A model generated the notes under the pieces. It searched no databases. It was given only the letters and a program-made list of their open reading frames with translations, and was not told the origin of the DNA. A program made the position numbers and the translations under genes. DNA of 64,000 nucleotides, taken from Clostridia bacterium (lineage in GTDB: Bacteria > Bacillota > Clostridia > Lachnospirales > Cellulosilyticaceae). Positions 1 to 8,596 of the stretch are shown here, in pieces. Numbering within the stretch: position 1 is the first letter of the stretch; every line of letters starts with the position of its first letter. The stretch is taken from the NCBI GenBank assembly GCA_029239755.1, contig JARBUI010000012.1, positions 37,838 to 101,837 of the forward strand, read 5' to 3'.

Positions 1-1269
1 TGCCATGATTTGCCTCCACACTTCTCCTTTAGCTCCTCCGCCTATTACTATAAGTTCCTTAATATCATAGTACTCTTTAAAAACATCAAGAATAACATTA
101 AGGTTCATTGTTATGCCTTCTAGGACAGATCGCAGCAAATCTTCTCTCTTATGCGCTGCTGTAAGCCCTATAAAAGCACCTCTTGCATTAGGATTCCATC
201 TTGGACTTCTTTCTCCAAGAAGATAAGGCAGAAAGATGAGCCCATTAGCTCCCGCAGGAGAGTTCTTAATACGTTTATTAATGATTTCATAAGGACTTAT
301 GCCTAGTTTCTTCGCCTCTTCTGTTTCATGCATACAAACTTCATTTTTCAGCCAGTTGTACGATACCCCGGCAGCCTGCATTGTCCCACAAGGGGCAACA
401 TGTTCAGATATAATGTGAGCCCAGTTAAAAGTCCTCATACTTTCATCAAAAATAGGTTCTTTAGTTGTCATAGAAATCCATGCCGAAGAGCCTACTATGC
501 TATAGGCAGAACCTTCTTTTATACAACCGGCTCCTACCGTTGCACAAACACCATCGCCGCCTCCGCATACAACAGGCGTTCCTGCTTCAAGTCCTGTTAA
601 GACTGCTGCCTGCTCACTTACACCGCCTATAATACTTGTAGACTTATGAAGTTCAGGTAACTTATTCCCATCAATACCTGACCTCATGATAAGTTCATCT
701 GACCATCTATAAGTATTCAGATCAAGCATACAAGTCCCTGTCGCATCCGAATAATCTGTAACAAACTTTCCTGTGAGTTTGAAAATAATGTAATCCTTGG
801 AATTAAGCACCTTATAAGTCTCTCTATAAATCTCCGGTTCATTATTTTTAATCCACATTAATTTTTGTAGTCCATAGGAAGGGCTGATACGGTGTCCTGT
901 TATTCTATAGTATTTTTTATTTCCTATCTCTTGCTCTAAAAAAGCCGCTTCTTTAACTGCTCTTTGATCTGCCCAAATAATTGACTTTCTTAAGGGCTTT
1001 CCCTCTCTATCTACACAAAGACATCCCATCATTTGACCGCTGAAAGATACTGCTGCAATCTTACTTTTATCCATTCCCTTTACAATTTCCTGCGTTGTTT
1101 CACATACAGCACGCCACCAATCATCTGGGTCTTGTTCTGCCCAGTTGTTATTAAAATAATGAACATCATAGGCACGCACAATACTCTTTATGAGTTTGCC
1201 TTCAGTATCAAATAACGTTGCTTTATTTCCCGAAGTTCCTAGATCATGTGCAAGTAAATACTGAATCAC
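1..1269 (-). CDS. FGGY-family sugar kinase (xylulokinase-like), 3' end cut by the window edge
   Basis: ATP-dependent kinase of the FGGY family, expected to phosphorylate a ketose or polyol in the cytoplasm. I translated 423 codons by hand. The start is a GTG at 1269 preceded by a GAGGGTGG ribosome binding site. The N-terminus reads MIQYLLAHDLGTSGNKATLF, the family phosphate-1 motif (D-x-G-T-S-x-x-K). It is followed by NNWAEQDPDDWW, SFSGQMMG and a GGGDG motif matching the central GGGD-x-A signature. Near the window edge it reads VIGGGAKGEVW, the C-terminal adenosine-binding glycine motif. Probably some 70-90 C-terminal residues are missing. It is the last visible gene of the importer/dehydrogenase/lactonase operon, 67 bp after the lactonase. 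The family assignment is firm. Xylulose as substrate is only the commonest possibility, since FGGY kinases also act on ribulose, fuculose, gluconate and erythritol. Confidence 0.9.
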   Translation of the reverse strand, partial: MIQYLLAHDLGTSGNKATLFDTEGKLIKSIVRAYDVHYFNNNWAEQDPDDWWRAVCETTQEIVKGMDKSKIAAVSFSGQMMGCLCVDREGKPLRKSIIWADQRAVKEAAFLEQEIGNKKYYRITGHRISPSYGLQKLMWIKNNEPEIYRETYKVLNSKDYIIFKLTGKFVTDYSDATGTCMLDLNTYRWSDELIMRSGIDGNKLPELHKSTSIIGGVSEQAAVLTGLEAGTPVVCGGGDGVCATVGAGCIKEGSAYSIVGSSAWISMTTKEPIFDESMRTFNWAHIISEHVAPCGTMQAAGVSYNWLKNEVCMHETEEAKKLGISPYEIINKRIKNSPAGANGLIFLPYLLGERSPRWNPNARGAFIGLTAAHKREDLLRSVLEGITMNLNVILDVFKEYYDIKELIVIGGGAKGEVWRQIMA

Positions 1270-1336
1270 CTTATCCACCCTCTCTTAAAATGAATTATTA
1301 CTCTATAAATAACAATTAAGTTGTTCTTAAATAGGT

Positions 1337-2323
1337 CTATAGTAGTTCAAGTTCTGATAACGTAGCTGGAACCTCGTGTTTTGTATTGACTTTATCAGGT
1401 CCAGTTACTAAGTCAAAACAGGATATAACGAGTTTACCTTTCCATATAATAGGCTCCCCAGGTTCATCTAATTCTCCATTAAACCCATCTGTATCTGGGC
1501 TTTGTGCAATACGCGTAACTTTTCCGTCAGGGGTTATCATCCCTATTGCATTAGCTGAAAAGTCTGCAATATATAGATTCCCCTCATCATCCATAATCAT
1601 ACCATCTGTTGTTTGAAGCTGCTCACGGTCAGCTGCCCAAACCTTATTTTCTCTCACAGTTCCATCCTCATTAAAAGTAATCTTGTAAACGGCTCCGTCA
1701 CCAAAATTACCTACATATAAATTGCCTTCTTTATCAAACTCAATACCATCTGCTCCATATTGGCAGTCCTTGTTATAGGTAATAAAGGTTGCTATTATAT
1801 TTTTATCTTCTAAAGTATTAGAAACTTCTATGTTCTCATCATTTAAATGAAATCTATAAACACAGCTTACAAGAAGCCCTGATGGATCCTTTACTTTTGA
1901 AAGCATACTTTGAGTAACATACATATACTCTCCTCTGATTCTGATCCCATTAGGGTGCTCCATGCCTTTGGCAACTACTGCTTCTTTAATAACTTCATGA
2001 TCCTTTATGCGAAGGCGCAGTAATCGGCCTTTAAATCTAAGTTCCGGTGCATCTGACCATCCTTGATTATCACATATGTAAATATCCCAGTCTGGCCCAA
2101 ATGCTATGCCCATCGGGCAGGCAAGTCCTGTTTCATCTAATACAGGCACATCTACCCATTTTTTAATTTCCTTCTTTTCATTAATCTTAAGAAGACATCC
2201 TGGCTGCTTAGGATTTGCATAGTTAGGACAAGATAAGATAAGGTCTCCATCTTCAGCAATTGCCATGCCATCAGGGGTAGAGACATAGTCAGGCAGTAAC
2301 GCAAATAATTTTGGTTCTTGCAT
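1337..2323 (-). CDS. SMP-30/gluconolactonase-family beta-propeller lactonase
   Basis: Six-bladed beta-propeller of the SMP-30/gluconolactonase/LRE family. Members hydrolyse sugar lactones with a bound divalent metal. Propeller repeats are visible as GNLYVGNFGDGAVYKI and GNLYIADFSANAIGMI, with the earlier blade motif MGIAFGPDWDIYICDN. There is no signal peptide, so it is probably cytoplasmic. Two in-frame ATG codons lie upstream, but the first overlaps the AAAGGTG ribosome binding site. The third ATG (end 2323, 328 residues) has normal spacing and is preferred. It sits between a zinc-type dehydrogenase and an FGGY kinase. This fits oxidation of an aldose to a lactone followed by ring opening. 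The actual lactone is unknown, and some family members act on non-sugar lactones or organophosphates. Confidence 0.8.
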   Translation of the reverse strand: MQEPKLFALLPDYVSTPDGMAIAEDGDLILSCPNYANPKQPGCLLKINEKKEIKKWVDVPVLDETGLACPMGIAFGPDWDIYICDNQGWSDAPELRFKGRLLRLRIKDHEVIKEAVVAKGMEHPNGIRIRGEYMYVTQSMLSKVKDPSGLLVSCVYRFHLNDENIEVSNTLEDKNIIATFITYNKDCQYGADGIEFDKEGNLYVGNFGDGAVYKITFNEDGTVRENKVWAADREQLQTTDGMIMDDEGNLYIADFSANAIGMITPDGKVTRIAQSPDTDGFNGELDEPGEPIIWKGKLVISCFDLVTGPDKVNTKHEVPATLSELELL

Positions 2324-2354
2324 AATCATCACCTTTCTTTAAGCAGAGATAACC

Positions 2355-3395
2355 CTAAAATCTGATTACAATCTTTTTCTTAGCGTTCCTTGTTTCCACA
2401 AGCTCAAAAGCCTTCTTGATATCCTCAAAGGCAATAACATCAGATATAAAATCTTTTGGATTTAAAACTCCTGTTTGAATCCAGCTTACGATTTGTCTGT
2501 GGCAAACTGATTCTTCAAATTTGGAAGGCCATTGTACAAACTGCAGAGTCCAATTGTAGGGTGCCTTGGTCCAGTCAAGATTCATGTTAAGTTTTGGTGA
2601 AATACCATAGCAGCATATTTTCCCATTATACTTAACAAGTTCCATAGCCTGATTAATAAGTTCATTAATACCTACAGCATCTACAACATAATCTGCACCT
2701 TCATTGCAAATAGACTTAACCTGCTCTCCTACATTGGTATTTAAGCTGTTGAATGTAAAATCAGCGCCCATTTTTGCTGCTTCCTCTAACTTTTCAGGAA
2801 CAATATCAAATACTATAATAGGTCCCATTCCCAATAGCTTTGCAAACTTTGTAAATGAAAGTCCTACCGGCCCTGCTCCAAAAATAACTATGCTTTCATT
2901 TTCTTTAAATCCAAATCTTTTACATGCACTTAAGACTTCTCTAAAAGTAATAATCATACTGGCATCCACAACATCAATATCCCCTGGTACAACCTGCTGG
3001 GCAAAGGAACCTTCTGAAAAACCTGGTGTTCCTGGACCTCTTCCATTTTCAATCATCGCTTTGGCATCGCCTACTACTGCATACTCTGAATAAGCTCCCC
3101 ATGCCGAGTAATATTCTCCTTGCATGCCTTCAAGAAAAGGTAAAAGGACAACATCTCCTATTTCAAAACTTGTAACAAACTTCCCTTTTTCCACTACCCT
3201 TCCAACACCTTCATGGCCTAGAACAGCAGGATAGGTATCAAAGCCTTTAAACTGTTTATGAATAAGCTTTAAATCAGTCCCATTGCAAACGCCGCAGCTT
3301 TCAACTTTTACCAAAGCCTGATAATCATTAATCTGAGGCACTTCGAGTGTAACAATGCTTAAACTACTGTCTTCATTAACAACTAACCCTTTCAT
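2355..3395 (-). CDS. Medium-chain zinc-type alcohol/polyol dehydrogenase lacking the structural zinc site
   Basis: NAD(P)-dependent medium-chain dehydrogenase (MDR superfamily), 346 residues. Catalytic zinc ligands are recognisable at Cys37 (SCGVCNGTD) and His61-Glu62 (VLGHEGVG). The Rossmann motif is IFGAGPVGLSFTKFA. The lobe that normally carries four structural-zinc cysteines reads LPFLEGMQGEYYSAWGAYSE and has no cysteines, so only the catalytic zinc should bind. It starts 29 bp after the second permease of the importer and is followed after 22 bp by the lactonase, so it is co-transcribed. It probably oxidises the imported sugar or polyol. Substrate specificity cannot be read from the sequence. 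Confidence 0.85.
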   Translation of the reverse strand: MKGLVVNEDSSLSIVTLEVPQINDYQALVKVESCGVCNGTDLKLIHKQFKGFDTYPAVLGHEGVGRVVEKGKFVTSFEIGDVVLLPFLEGMQGEYYSAWGAYSEYAVVGDAKAMIENGRGPGTPGFSEGSFAQQVVPGDIDVVDASMIITFREVLSACKRFGFKENESIVIFGAGPVGLSFTKFAKLLGMGPIIVFDIVPEKLEEAAKMGADFTFNSLNTNVGEQVKSICNEGADYVVDAVGINELINQAMELVKYNGKICCYGISPKLNMNLDWTKAPYNWTLQFVQWPSKFEESVCHRQIVSWIQTGVLNPKDFISDVIAFEDIKKAFELVETRNAKKKIVIRF

Positions 3396-3424
3396 AAAAT
3401 ACTTTCACTTCCTCCATATCATTT

Positions 3425-4396
3425 TTATTTTATAAGCACATTTCTTCCTGAACGATCCACCGTTAAAGCAACAGCAATAATAACAAGTATTCCAAATGCT
3501 ATTTGCTGCCAAAATGCATCTACTCCGATTATATTCAGACCATTTTGTATAAACGTAACAAGTGCTACGCCTAATATGGTTCCAATGATGCTTCCCTTTC
3601 CTCCAATCAGTGATGTTCCTCCTAAAGCGACTGAAGCGATAACGAGCAGTGTAAAAGATTCTCCTACAGTGGGAGCAGAACTTTTTAACTTTGCAGCCAG
3701 CATAATGCCGCCTAATGCACTGCATAACCCCGATAGTGTAAAAACTAGTATTTTTGTTGTGTCAACATTAATTCCCGCAAGTCTTGCAACTCTCTCGTTT
3801 CCTCCTATTGGATAAATACTTTTACCCATAACAGTTCTGCTTTGAACAAGATAAAATCCTAAGACAAAAATAGCTGCTATAATAATTGTTAAGCTAATGA
3901 TCCCAAATGAAACCTTTCCCCATTGTATAAGGTACTGCAGTTTTTTAGGTACAGAGACTGGCGAATTACTTACTAAAAGAGCAGCGCTGCTCCATACACT
4001 CATAAGCGCAAGTGATGCAATGAACGAAGGAATTTTAAGCTTAGTATGAATGATTCCTAAAGTAAGTCCAGAAGCTAAGCCAAAGAGCATTGTAATAAGG
4101 TAGGCATTAAATCCCATAATAGGCAAGAGCCTCACGAGTATAACATTTGCACATGAGCATACGGCTCCTATTGATAAATCTACAGATCCTAAGAGCAGAA
4201 CAAATGTAACACCGCACGCCATAAGAAGCAGTGGCGCTATATCTATTAGAATATTTTTTATGTTTTTTATACTAAGGAAAGCTGGATTAATTAAATAAAA
4301 TATAGTTATAATCAGTAAAACTGCAATGATATTTACATAGTTCGCAATATTATATTTCTTAACAAGTAATAAAAATCCATTATTATCTGTTTTCAC
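3425..4396 (-). CDS. Sugar ABC transporter permease, RbsC family (second of two)
   Basis: Inner-membrane permease of the ribose/xylose/galactose importer type (BPD_transp_2), 323 residues. It is strongly hydrophobic throughout, with about nine to ten membrane segments. The family hallmarks LLLGSVDLSIGAVCS and the cytoplasmic loop SIYPIGGNERVARLAGINV are present, plus VALGGTSLIGGKGSIIGT near the C-terminus. It lies 11 bp downstream of the ATPase gene. The presence of two different permeases (the other at 5960-6976) means the channel is probably a heterodimer, as in YtfT/YjfF-type importers. Confidence 0.9.
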   Translation of the reverse strand: MKTDNNGFLLLVKKYNIANYVNIIAVLLIITIFYLINPAFLSIKNIKNILIDIAPLLLMACGVTFVLLLGSVDLSIGAVCSCANVILVRLLPIMGFNAYLITMLFGLASGLTLGIIHTKLKIPSFIASLALMSVWSSAALLVSNSPVSVPKKLQYLIQWGKVSFGIISLTIIIAAIFVLGFYLVQSRTVMGKSIYPIGGNERVARLAGINVDTTKILVFTLSGLCSALGGIMLAAKLKSSAPTVGESFTLLVIASVALGGTSLIGGKGSIIGTILGVALVTFIQNGLNIIGVDAFWQQIAFGILVIIAVALTVDRSGRNVLIK

Positions 4397-4407
4397 ACTT
4401 ACTCCTC

Positions 4408-5934
4408 CTACATCATATACTTAAGAATGTCAACCTGCTCTGGCTTAACCTCAACCTCTGCTGAACACTCTGCAGTAATTAATCCATCCTTCATTACAAT
4501 TACCTTATTACTCATACTGATACACTCATCTAATGTATCTCCGAGCAAAATAACTGCCTTACCTTCTTTGACCATATCCCGAATGAGAGTATATATTTCT
4601 TCCTTAGCGCCTACATCTACACCTCTCGTAGGATGATTAAGGATAACTATATTGGCCTCACTAGCCAGGGCTCTTGCAAATACTACCTTTTGTGCATTCC
4701 CTCCTGAAAGCTGTATAAGCTGCTCAGTATAACCCGTTGTTTTTATACGTAGTTTTTTAATCCAATCCTTTGCTTGCTCAATGAGTTTATTTTTAAATAC
4801 AATCCCACATTTACCTAACTTAGTTAAATTAGATAACCCAATATTCTCTGCTACACTTAATATTTGAATAATACTTTCTTGATTTCTTTCTTTAGGTACA
4901 AGCAAAATACCCTTCTTAAGAGCTGCATAAGGCGAAGATAACCGAAGTGTCTTACCGCCCATACTGATACTTCCGGATGTAGGCTTATCATCTCCGCATA
5001 TGACAGAGCATATTTCTTCTTTACCCGAACCAATAACTCCGCATATGCCGAGAATTTCTCCTTTATGAAGCTTAAAGGATACATGTTTGAATACGCCGTG
5101 AAGACCTAGGTCATTAACTTCGAGCATCACTTCTTCACTTGGCTGTATTTGCTGATCTAATTTGTAATATTGCGATGAAGTTGCCCTTCCTACCATGAGT
5201 TCATAGAGTTTTGCTTCATCTGCATCTTTTGCATGCATATTAGCAACATTTTCTCCATCTTTAAAAACATAAATCCTATCTGATATTTCTAGGACTTCAT
5301 CTAATCTATGGGATACGAAAATAATAGAATGCCCCATAGCTGTTAATTTTCTCATCTCATTAAATAACTTTTTTATTTCCTCTCCATTTAATACAGAAGT
5401 CGGTTCATCTAATAATATAAGAGAATGTTCATTATCTTCCGAGCGTGCCTGATTAATAACTTTAGCGATCTCCACCATCTGCCTGGTAGCAAAATTTAAT
5501 TCACTTACCTTTTTATTTAAAGGAATGCCCGTAACATTGACTTCTTTTAATACTTTTTCTGCTTCTATGTACATTTTTTTAAAATCTAACAAACCGTATT
5601 TTCTAAATTGGTTTTCATATCCAAAAAAGATATTCTGTCCTACCGTTAAGTTTACGATTAATGATTGTTCTTGAAAAACCATTCCTACCCCTAAAGCATT
5701 GGCTTCTTTCGGATTTTTTGGAGCATAGACTCTGCCTTTTGTATACATTTCCCCTGTTGTTTGGGGCTGTACTCCCATTATGATTTTCAGTAATGTGGAT
5801 TTTCCTGCTCCATTTTCTCCTATAAGTCCTATAATTTCTCCTGCATTAATTTCCATAGAAACCCCTTTAAGTGCTTGTGTACCATGGAAACTTTTACTTA
5901 CATCATTTATTTTAAATAACAATTGTTCATCCAC
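4408..5934 (-). CDS. Sugar ABC transporter ATPase, RbsA/MglA type, with unusual second Walker B
   Basis: Tandem-ATPase subunit of a carbohydrate importer, 508 residues. NBD1 has Walker A GENGAGKST and Walker B LILLDEPTS, with a degenerate signature (LNFATRQMVEIAK). NBD2 has GVIGSGKEE, a canonical signature LSGGNAQKVVFARAL, then ILNHPTRGVDVGAKEE. In the other two ATPases of this window that last motif is ILDEPTRGIDVGAK. Here Asp and the catalytic Glu are replaced by Asn and His, which I confirmed codon by codon. Either ATP hydrolysis at one site is impaired or the composite site works asymmetrically. The gene lies between two permease genes in the importer operon. Confidence 0.92.
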   Translation of the reverse strand: MDEQLLFKINDVSKSFHGTQALKGVSMEINAGEIIGLIGENGAGKSTLLKIIMGVQPQTTGEMYTKGRVYAPKNPKEANALGVGMVFQEQSLIVNLTVGQNIFFGYENQFRKYGLLDFKKMYIEAEKVLKEVNVTGIPLNKKVSELNFATRQMVEIAKVINQARSEDNEHSLILLDEPTSVLNGEEIKKLFNEMRKLTAMGHSIIFVSHRLDEVLEISDRIYVFKDGENVANMHAKDADEAKLYELMVGRATSSQYYKLDQQIQPSEEVMLEVNDLGLHGVFKHVSFKLHKGEILGICGVIGSGKEEICSVICGDDKPTSGSISMGGKTLRLSSPYAALKKGILLVPKERNQESIIQILSVAENIGLSNLTKLGKCGIVFKNKLIEQAKDWIKKLRIKTTGYTEQLIQLSGGNAQKVVFARALASEANIVILNHPTRGVDVGAKEEIYTLIRDMVKEGKAVILLGDTLDECISMSNKVIVMKDGLITAECSAEVEVKPEQVDILKYMM

Positions 5935-5959
5935 ATCAATACCTCCATATACCTAATGA

Positions 5960-6976
5960 CTATTTATTAATCGTATCTTTTGAACGTGATACTGTTAGTG
6001 CAACAGCTATAAGAATAATGATCCCTTGTACGCCTGTACGAATATACGAATTAACACCTAATAAAATGAGACCATTATTTAATACAGTAATAATCATAGA
6101 GCCTACAAGTGTATTGACTACGCCGCCTGATCCTCCAGCAAGGGCTGTACCCCCTACAACAACTGCAGCTTGAGCTGGAAACATACTTCCTTTACCTATT
6201 GCTACTTCGCCTCTTCCAAGTCGCATTGCCCCTAAAACTCCAGCTATGCTTAGGCAAAGTCCTGACCATACAAAAACAAGTATTTTCACCCTGTCAATAT
6301 TAACACCGGACATACGAGGTATATTTTCATTAGAACCAATAGCATAGATATATCTTCCGAATGCTGTTCGTTCTTGGATAATATAGGCTATTATAAAAAT
6401 GATAACAGATATCCAAGTAATAACTGGGACTCCAATGAAGCTCATGTTAGGAATAGCTTTTAGAACGGGATCTTCTATAGTAGCAGGAAGCCCTCCATAA
6501 GATAGAATCCCTATCCCTGCGGCAATAGATGACATGCCAAAAGATACCATGAATGAAGGTACTTTTGCTTTTACATGGATCATTCCAATAATAATTCCTG
6601 ATACAACCCCTATAGAAATAGCTATTGCTATACCAAGTAATCCTAAATGATTCGCATTTTTTGAGTTCATAACTAAGACTGTTACAATTGAACCACACAT
6701 ACCTACTACCCCATCTACAGATAAATCTATAGAGCCTATCATGATAACAAAGGTTAAACCTAGTGCAATTAATAAAGGCATAGCAAGCTGATTTAATATA
6801 GCTAAAAAATTGCTTGCAGTTGCAAAGCTTTTTCTGCAGGTCACTGAAAATATTAAAATAAGTAATAATAGTACAAGAACAGGTGCCCACTTAGTAAGCT
6901 TTGCATTCATTCTTTCTCTTCTAATCTTTTCTGCAAATTCGTCTGTTATTGTAAGTGTTATATTATCTTGGGACAT
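5960..6976 (-). CDS. Sugar ABC transporter permease, RbsC family (first of two)
   Basis: Integral membrane permease, 338 residues. A charged cytoplasmic N-terminus of about 30 residues is followed by multiple hydrophobic helices. Family motifs: VIMIGSIDLSVDGVVGM, YIYAIGSNENIPRMSGVNI and VVVGGTALAGGSGGVVNT. It is the first gene after the binding protein, separated from it by a 123-bp gap carrying a stable hairpin. The ATPase follows 25 bp downstream. With the permease at 3425-4396 it probably forms a heterodimeric channel. Confidence 0.9.
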   Translation of the reverse strand: MSQDNITLTITDEFAEKIRRERMNAKLTKWAPVLVLLLLILIFSVTCRKSFATASNFLAILNQLAMPLLIALGLTFVIMIGSIDLSVDGVVGMCGSIVTVLVMNSKNANHLGLLGIAIAISIGVVSGIIIGMIHVKAKVPSFMVSFGMSSIAAGIGILSYGGLPATIEDPVLKAIPNMSFIGVPVITWISVIIFIIAYIIQERTAFGRYIYAIGSNENIPRMSGVNIDRVKILVFVWSGLCLSIAGVLGAMRLGRGEVAIGKGSMFPAQAAVVVGGTALAGGSGGVVNTLVGSMIITVLNNGLILLGVNSYIRTGVQGIIILIAVALTVSRSKDTINK

Positions 6977-7022
6977 ATTTCTCTCTCCCTATCATCATTT
7001 TTTGTTTCAATAAATTTTATTT

Positions 7023-7073
7023 TAGACTAGGAAAGTCTAAGCTTGCTCTTAAGGCTTCATCTTTCCTAGTCTA
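7023..7073 (-). terminator. Intercistronic hairpin after the binding-protein gene
   Basis: Inverted repeat with an 11-13 bp stem (GACTAGGAAAG paired with CTTTCCTAGTC) in the gap between the binding-protein gene and the first permease. It is followed on the minus strand by an A/T-rich stretch without a clean U run. It is probably a leaky terminator or an mRNA-stabilising hairpin that keeps the binding protein in excess over the membrane subunits. Hairpins occupy the equivalent position in two other ABC operons of this window. Confidence 0.6.
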
Positions 7074-7099
7074 GTAAGCCAACATTCTATATCTATAAC

Positions 7100-8269
7100 T
7101 TAAGGCTGATAAATACAGTCAAATGGTTTTGAGAAATCATAATTTGGCTTGCTCTTAATAAATTTCTCTTCATATTCTGGAACTGAATCTTTAGTTATAA
7201 GAAGTCCTTCTGTGTTAAATTCTCTTTGTCCTGGCTGAAGTTCATCTACTTTTATAGCTCCGCGCCATGCATCATAAGCTATCGCTAAAGAGTATCCGCC
7301 TTGTAACCAACCATTGCTTCCAACTGTAGCTGTCATATCTCCTTCTTTAATCATTTTTACTGCATCATCAATACCATCTACACCTACAACTTTAATCTTT
7401 CCGTTAAGTCCTTTTGCTTTTAAAGCTTGAACTGTACCAAGTGCCATGTTATCATTTGCACACCAGATACCATCGATATCATCATATTTTGATAACCAAG
7501 TTTCTACTACCTTTAAAGCTTCTTGTGTATCCCAATTTCCTGTTTGATCCTCAACAAGTTCTACATCTGGATTTTCTTCAAGAGCTTTTTTAAGACCATC
7601 AAATCGATCAGTAGCTGCTGTATTGCCTAACATACCTTGTACTGCTAAAATTTTACCTTTATTAGGTGTTTCAAAAGCTTTAATCATTTCAATTGTGATA
7701 TCATAACCTGATTTTTTATTATCTGGTGAATGATGGGATACCCAGTTTTTATAATCTGCAGGCCCTACGTCATCAGGCTTATTCCATGCAGTTACCATAT
7801 AAGCACCTGCTTCTTCACATACATCTGCTATTGCAGGAGCTATTGCTGATTCATTAGGGTCTACATAAATAATGGCATTTCCATTTGCTTTTGTTACAAA
7901 TGCTTTAATATCATTAACCTGTTTGTCGTTTGACCCTTCACAAGAAAGCACTTGCATTTCATACTCTTGCCCAATAGAATCGAGATACTTACAGAACATA
8001 TCTCCGCCTTCTTTAATCGTAACAAGATATGGATTTGTTAATGTACGTATAGCTACGCCTACATATAACTTTTCTTTTGTTCGGTCTTGAACACTGTCTT
8101 CTTCTTTCACTTCCTCTTTTACTTCTTCTTTTGCCTCTTCTTTTGGTGCATCTTGTTTTGTCTCTGCATCAGCTGTGTCAGTTGTGGTTGGTGTACTTGA
8201 ACTACAACCAGTTAGTACCATACTTCCTACTAAAGCCGCTAATAATACTCCCCTTAATTTTTTAAACAT
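7100..8269 (-). CDS. Sugar-binding lipoprotein of an RbsB-type ABC importer
   Basis: Extracellular solute receptor (periplasmic-binding-protein family 4, LacI-like fold), 389 residues. A signal peptide ends in the lipobox LTGC, so Cys22 would be lipidated. It is followed by a low-complexity linker rich in Thr, Glu and Lys (residues about 23-65). The binding domain begins with LYVGVAIRTLTNPYL and contains GIWCANDNMALGTVQALK and VVGVDGIDDAVKMI, typical of ribose/xylose/galactose receptors. It is the first gene of the importer operon. The ligand is not identifiable. The downstream dehydrogenase, lactonase and FGGY kinase suggest a pentose or polyol. Confidence 0.9.
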   Translation of the reverse strand: MFKKLRGVLLAALVGSMVLTGCSSSTPTTTDTADAETKQDAPKEEAKEEVKEEVKEEDSVQDRTKEKLYVGVAIRTLTNPYLVTIKEGGDMFCKYLDSIGQEYEMQVLSCEGSNDKQVNDIKAFVTKANGNAIIYVDPNESAIAPAIADVCEEAGAYMVTAWNKPDDVGPADYKNWVSHHSPDNKKSGYDITIEMIKAFETPNKGKILAVQGMLGNTAATDRFDGLKKALEENPDVELVEDQTGNWDTQEALKVVETWLSKYDDIDGIWCANDNMALGTVQALKAKGLNGKIKVVGVDGIDDAVKMIKEGDMTATVGSNGWLQGGYSLAIAYDAWRGAIKVDELQPGQREFNTEGLLITKDSVPEYEEKFIKSKPNYDFSKPFDCIYQP

Positions 8270-8364
8270 AAGTTACCTCCCTAAAATAATAAGTTTTTTA
8301 TTATAACTTAATCTCCTGGCTACATCATTTTAGAAGATTAAAGTTATTTCAGTTTAAGTTTATA

Positions 8365-8396
8365 ATGTAAATATGTAACAATGTAATAATGTGGTA
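8365..8396 (-). promoter_or_regulatory. Tandem 8-bp ATGTAAnn repeats upstream of the importer operon (possible weak GntR site)
   Basis: Four consecutive 8-bp units, ATGTAAAT, ATGTAACA, ATGTAATA and ATGTGGTA, lie about 100 bp upstream of the binding-protein start. They resemble the left half of the 20-bp operator found at four other places in the window, but the closing TTACAT half is missing. The rest of the 327-bp gap (8270-8596) holds the ribosome binding site of the binding protein and the terminator of the regulator gene. I could not assign a convincing -35/-10 pair there. Function is inferred only from resemblance. Confidence 0.35.
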
Positions 8397-8541
8397 ATTA
8401 AACATTAATTATTATTTTTAATTCATATTTTTTATTGATTATGAACAAATTATAACGTAATAAACTCGTATAAAAAATAAAGTGTTTTTACTTTTTCATT
8501 CTATATTGACTTTATTTATTAAAATATTTTAACTTTGCAAT

Positions 8542-8582
8542 AAAAAACACCTGAACAAGAGACTTTAGCCTCTCATTCAGGT
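8542..8582 (-). terminator. Rho-independent terminator of the YesN-type regulator gene
   Basis: Hairpin with paired ends ACCTGAA/TTCAGGT and an inner AGAG/CTCT pairing. It is followed on the minus strand by GTTTTTTATT. It lies just after the stop codon of the response regulator at 8597. Confidence 0.85.
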
Positions 8583-8596
8583 ATCAGTAAATGTTA

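Noticed and set aside
328..600. 90-codon plus-strand open frame near the left edge
   Set aside because: Antisense to the FGGY kinase coding region, which reads continuously on the minus strand through this interval.
3405..3725. 106-codon open frame on the minus strand overlapping the permease gene
   Set aside because: It is an alternative frame of the RbsC-type permease at 3425-4396; the translation is rich in Cys, Arg and Tyr with no membrane helices or family motif.
6447..6890. 147-codon open frame on the minus strand inside the permease at 5960-6976
   Set aside because: Shadow frame of the permease, with abnormal Cys/Tyr content; the permease frame has full family motifs.
8365..8396. Short tandem array considered as a CRISPR fragment
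   Set aside because: Units are only 8 bp with no spacers, and no cas genes are in the window; a protein-binding array is more likely.
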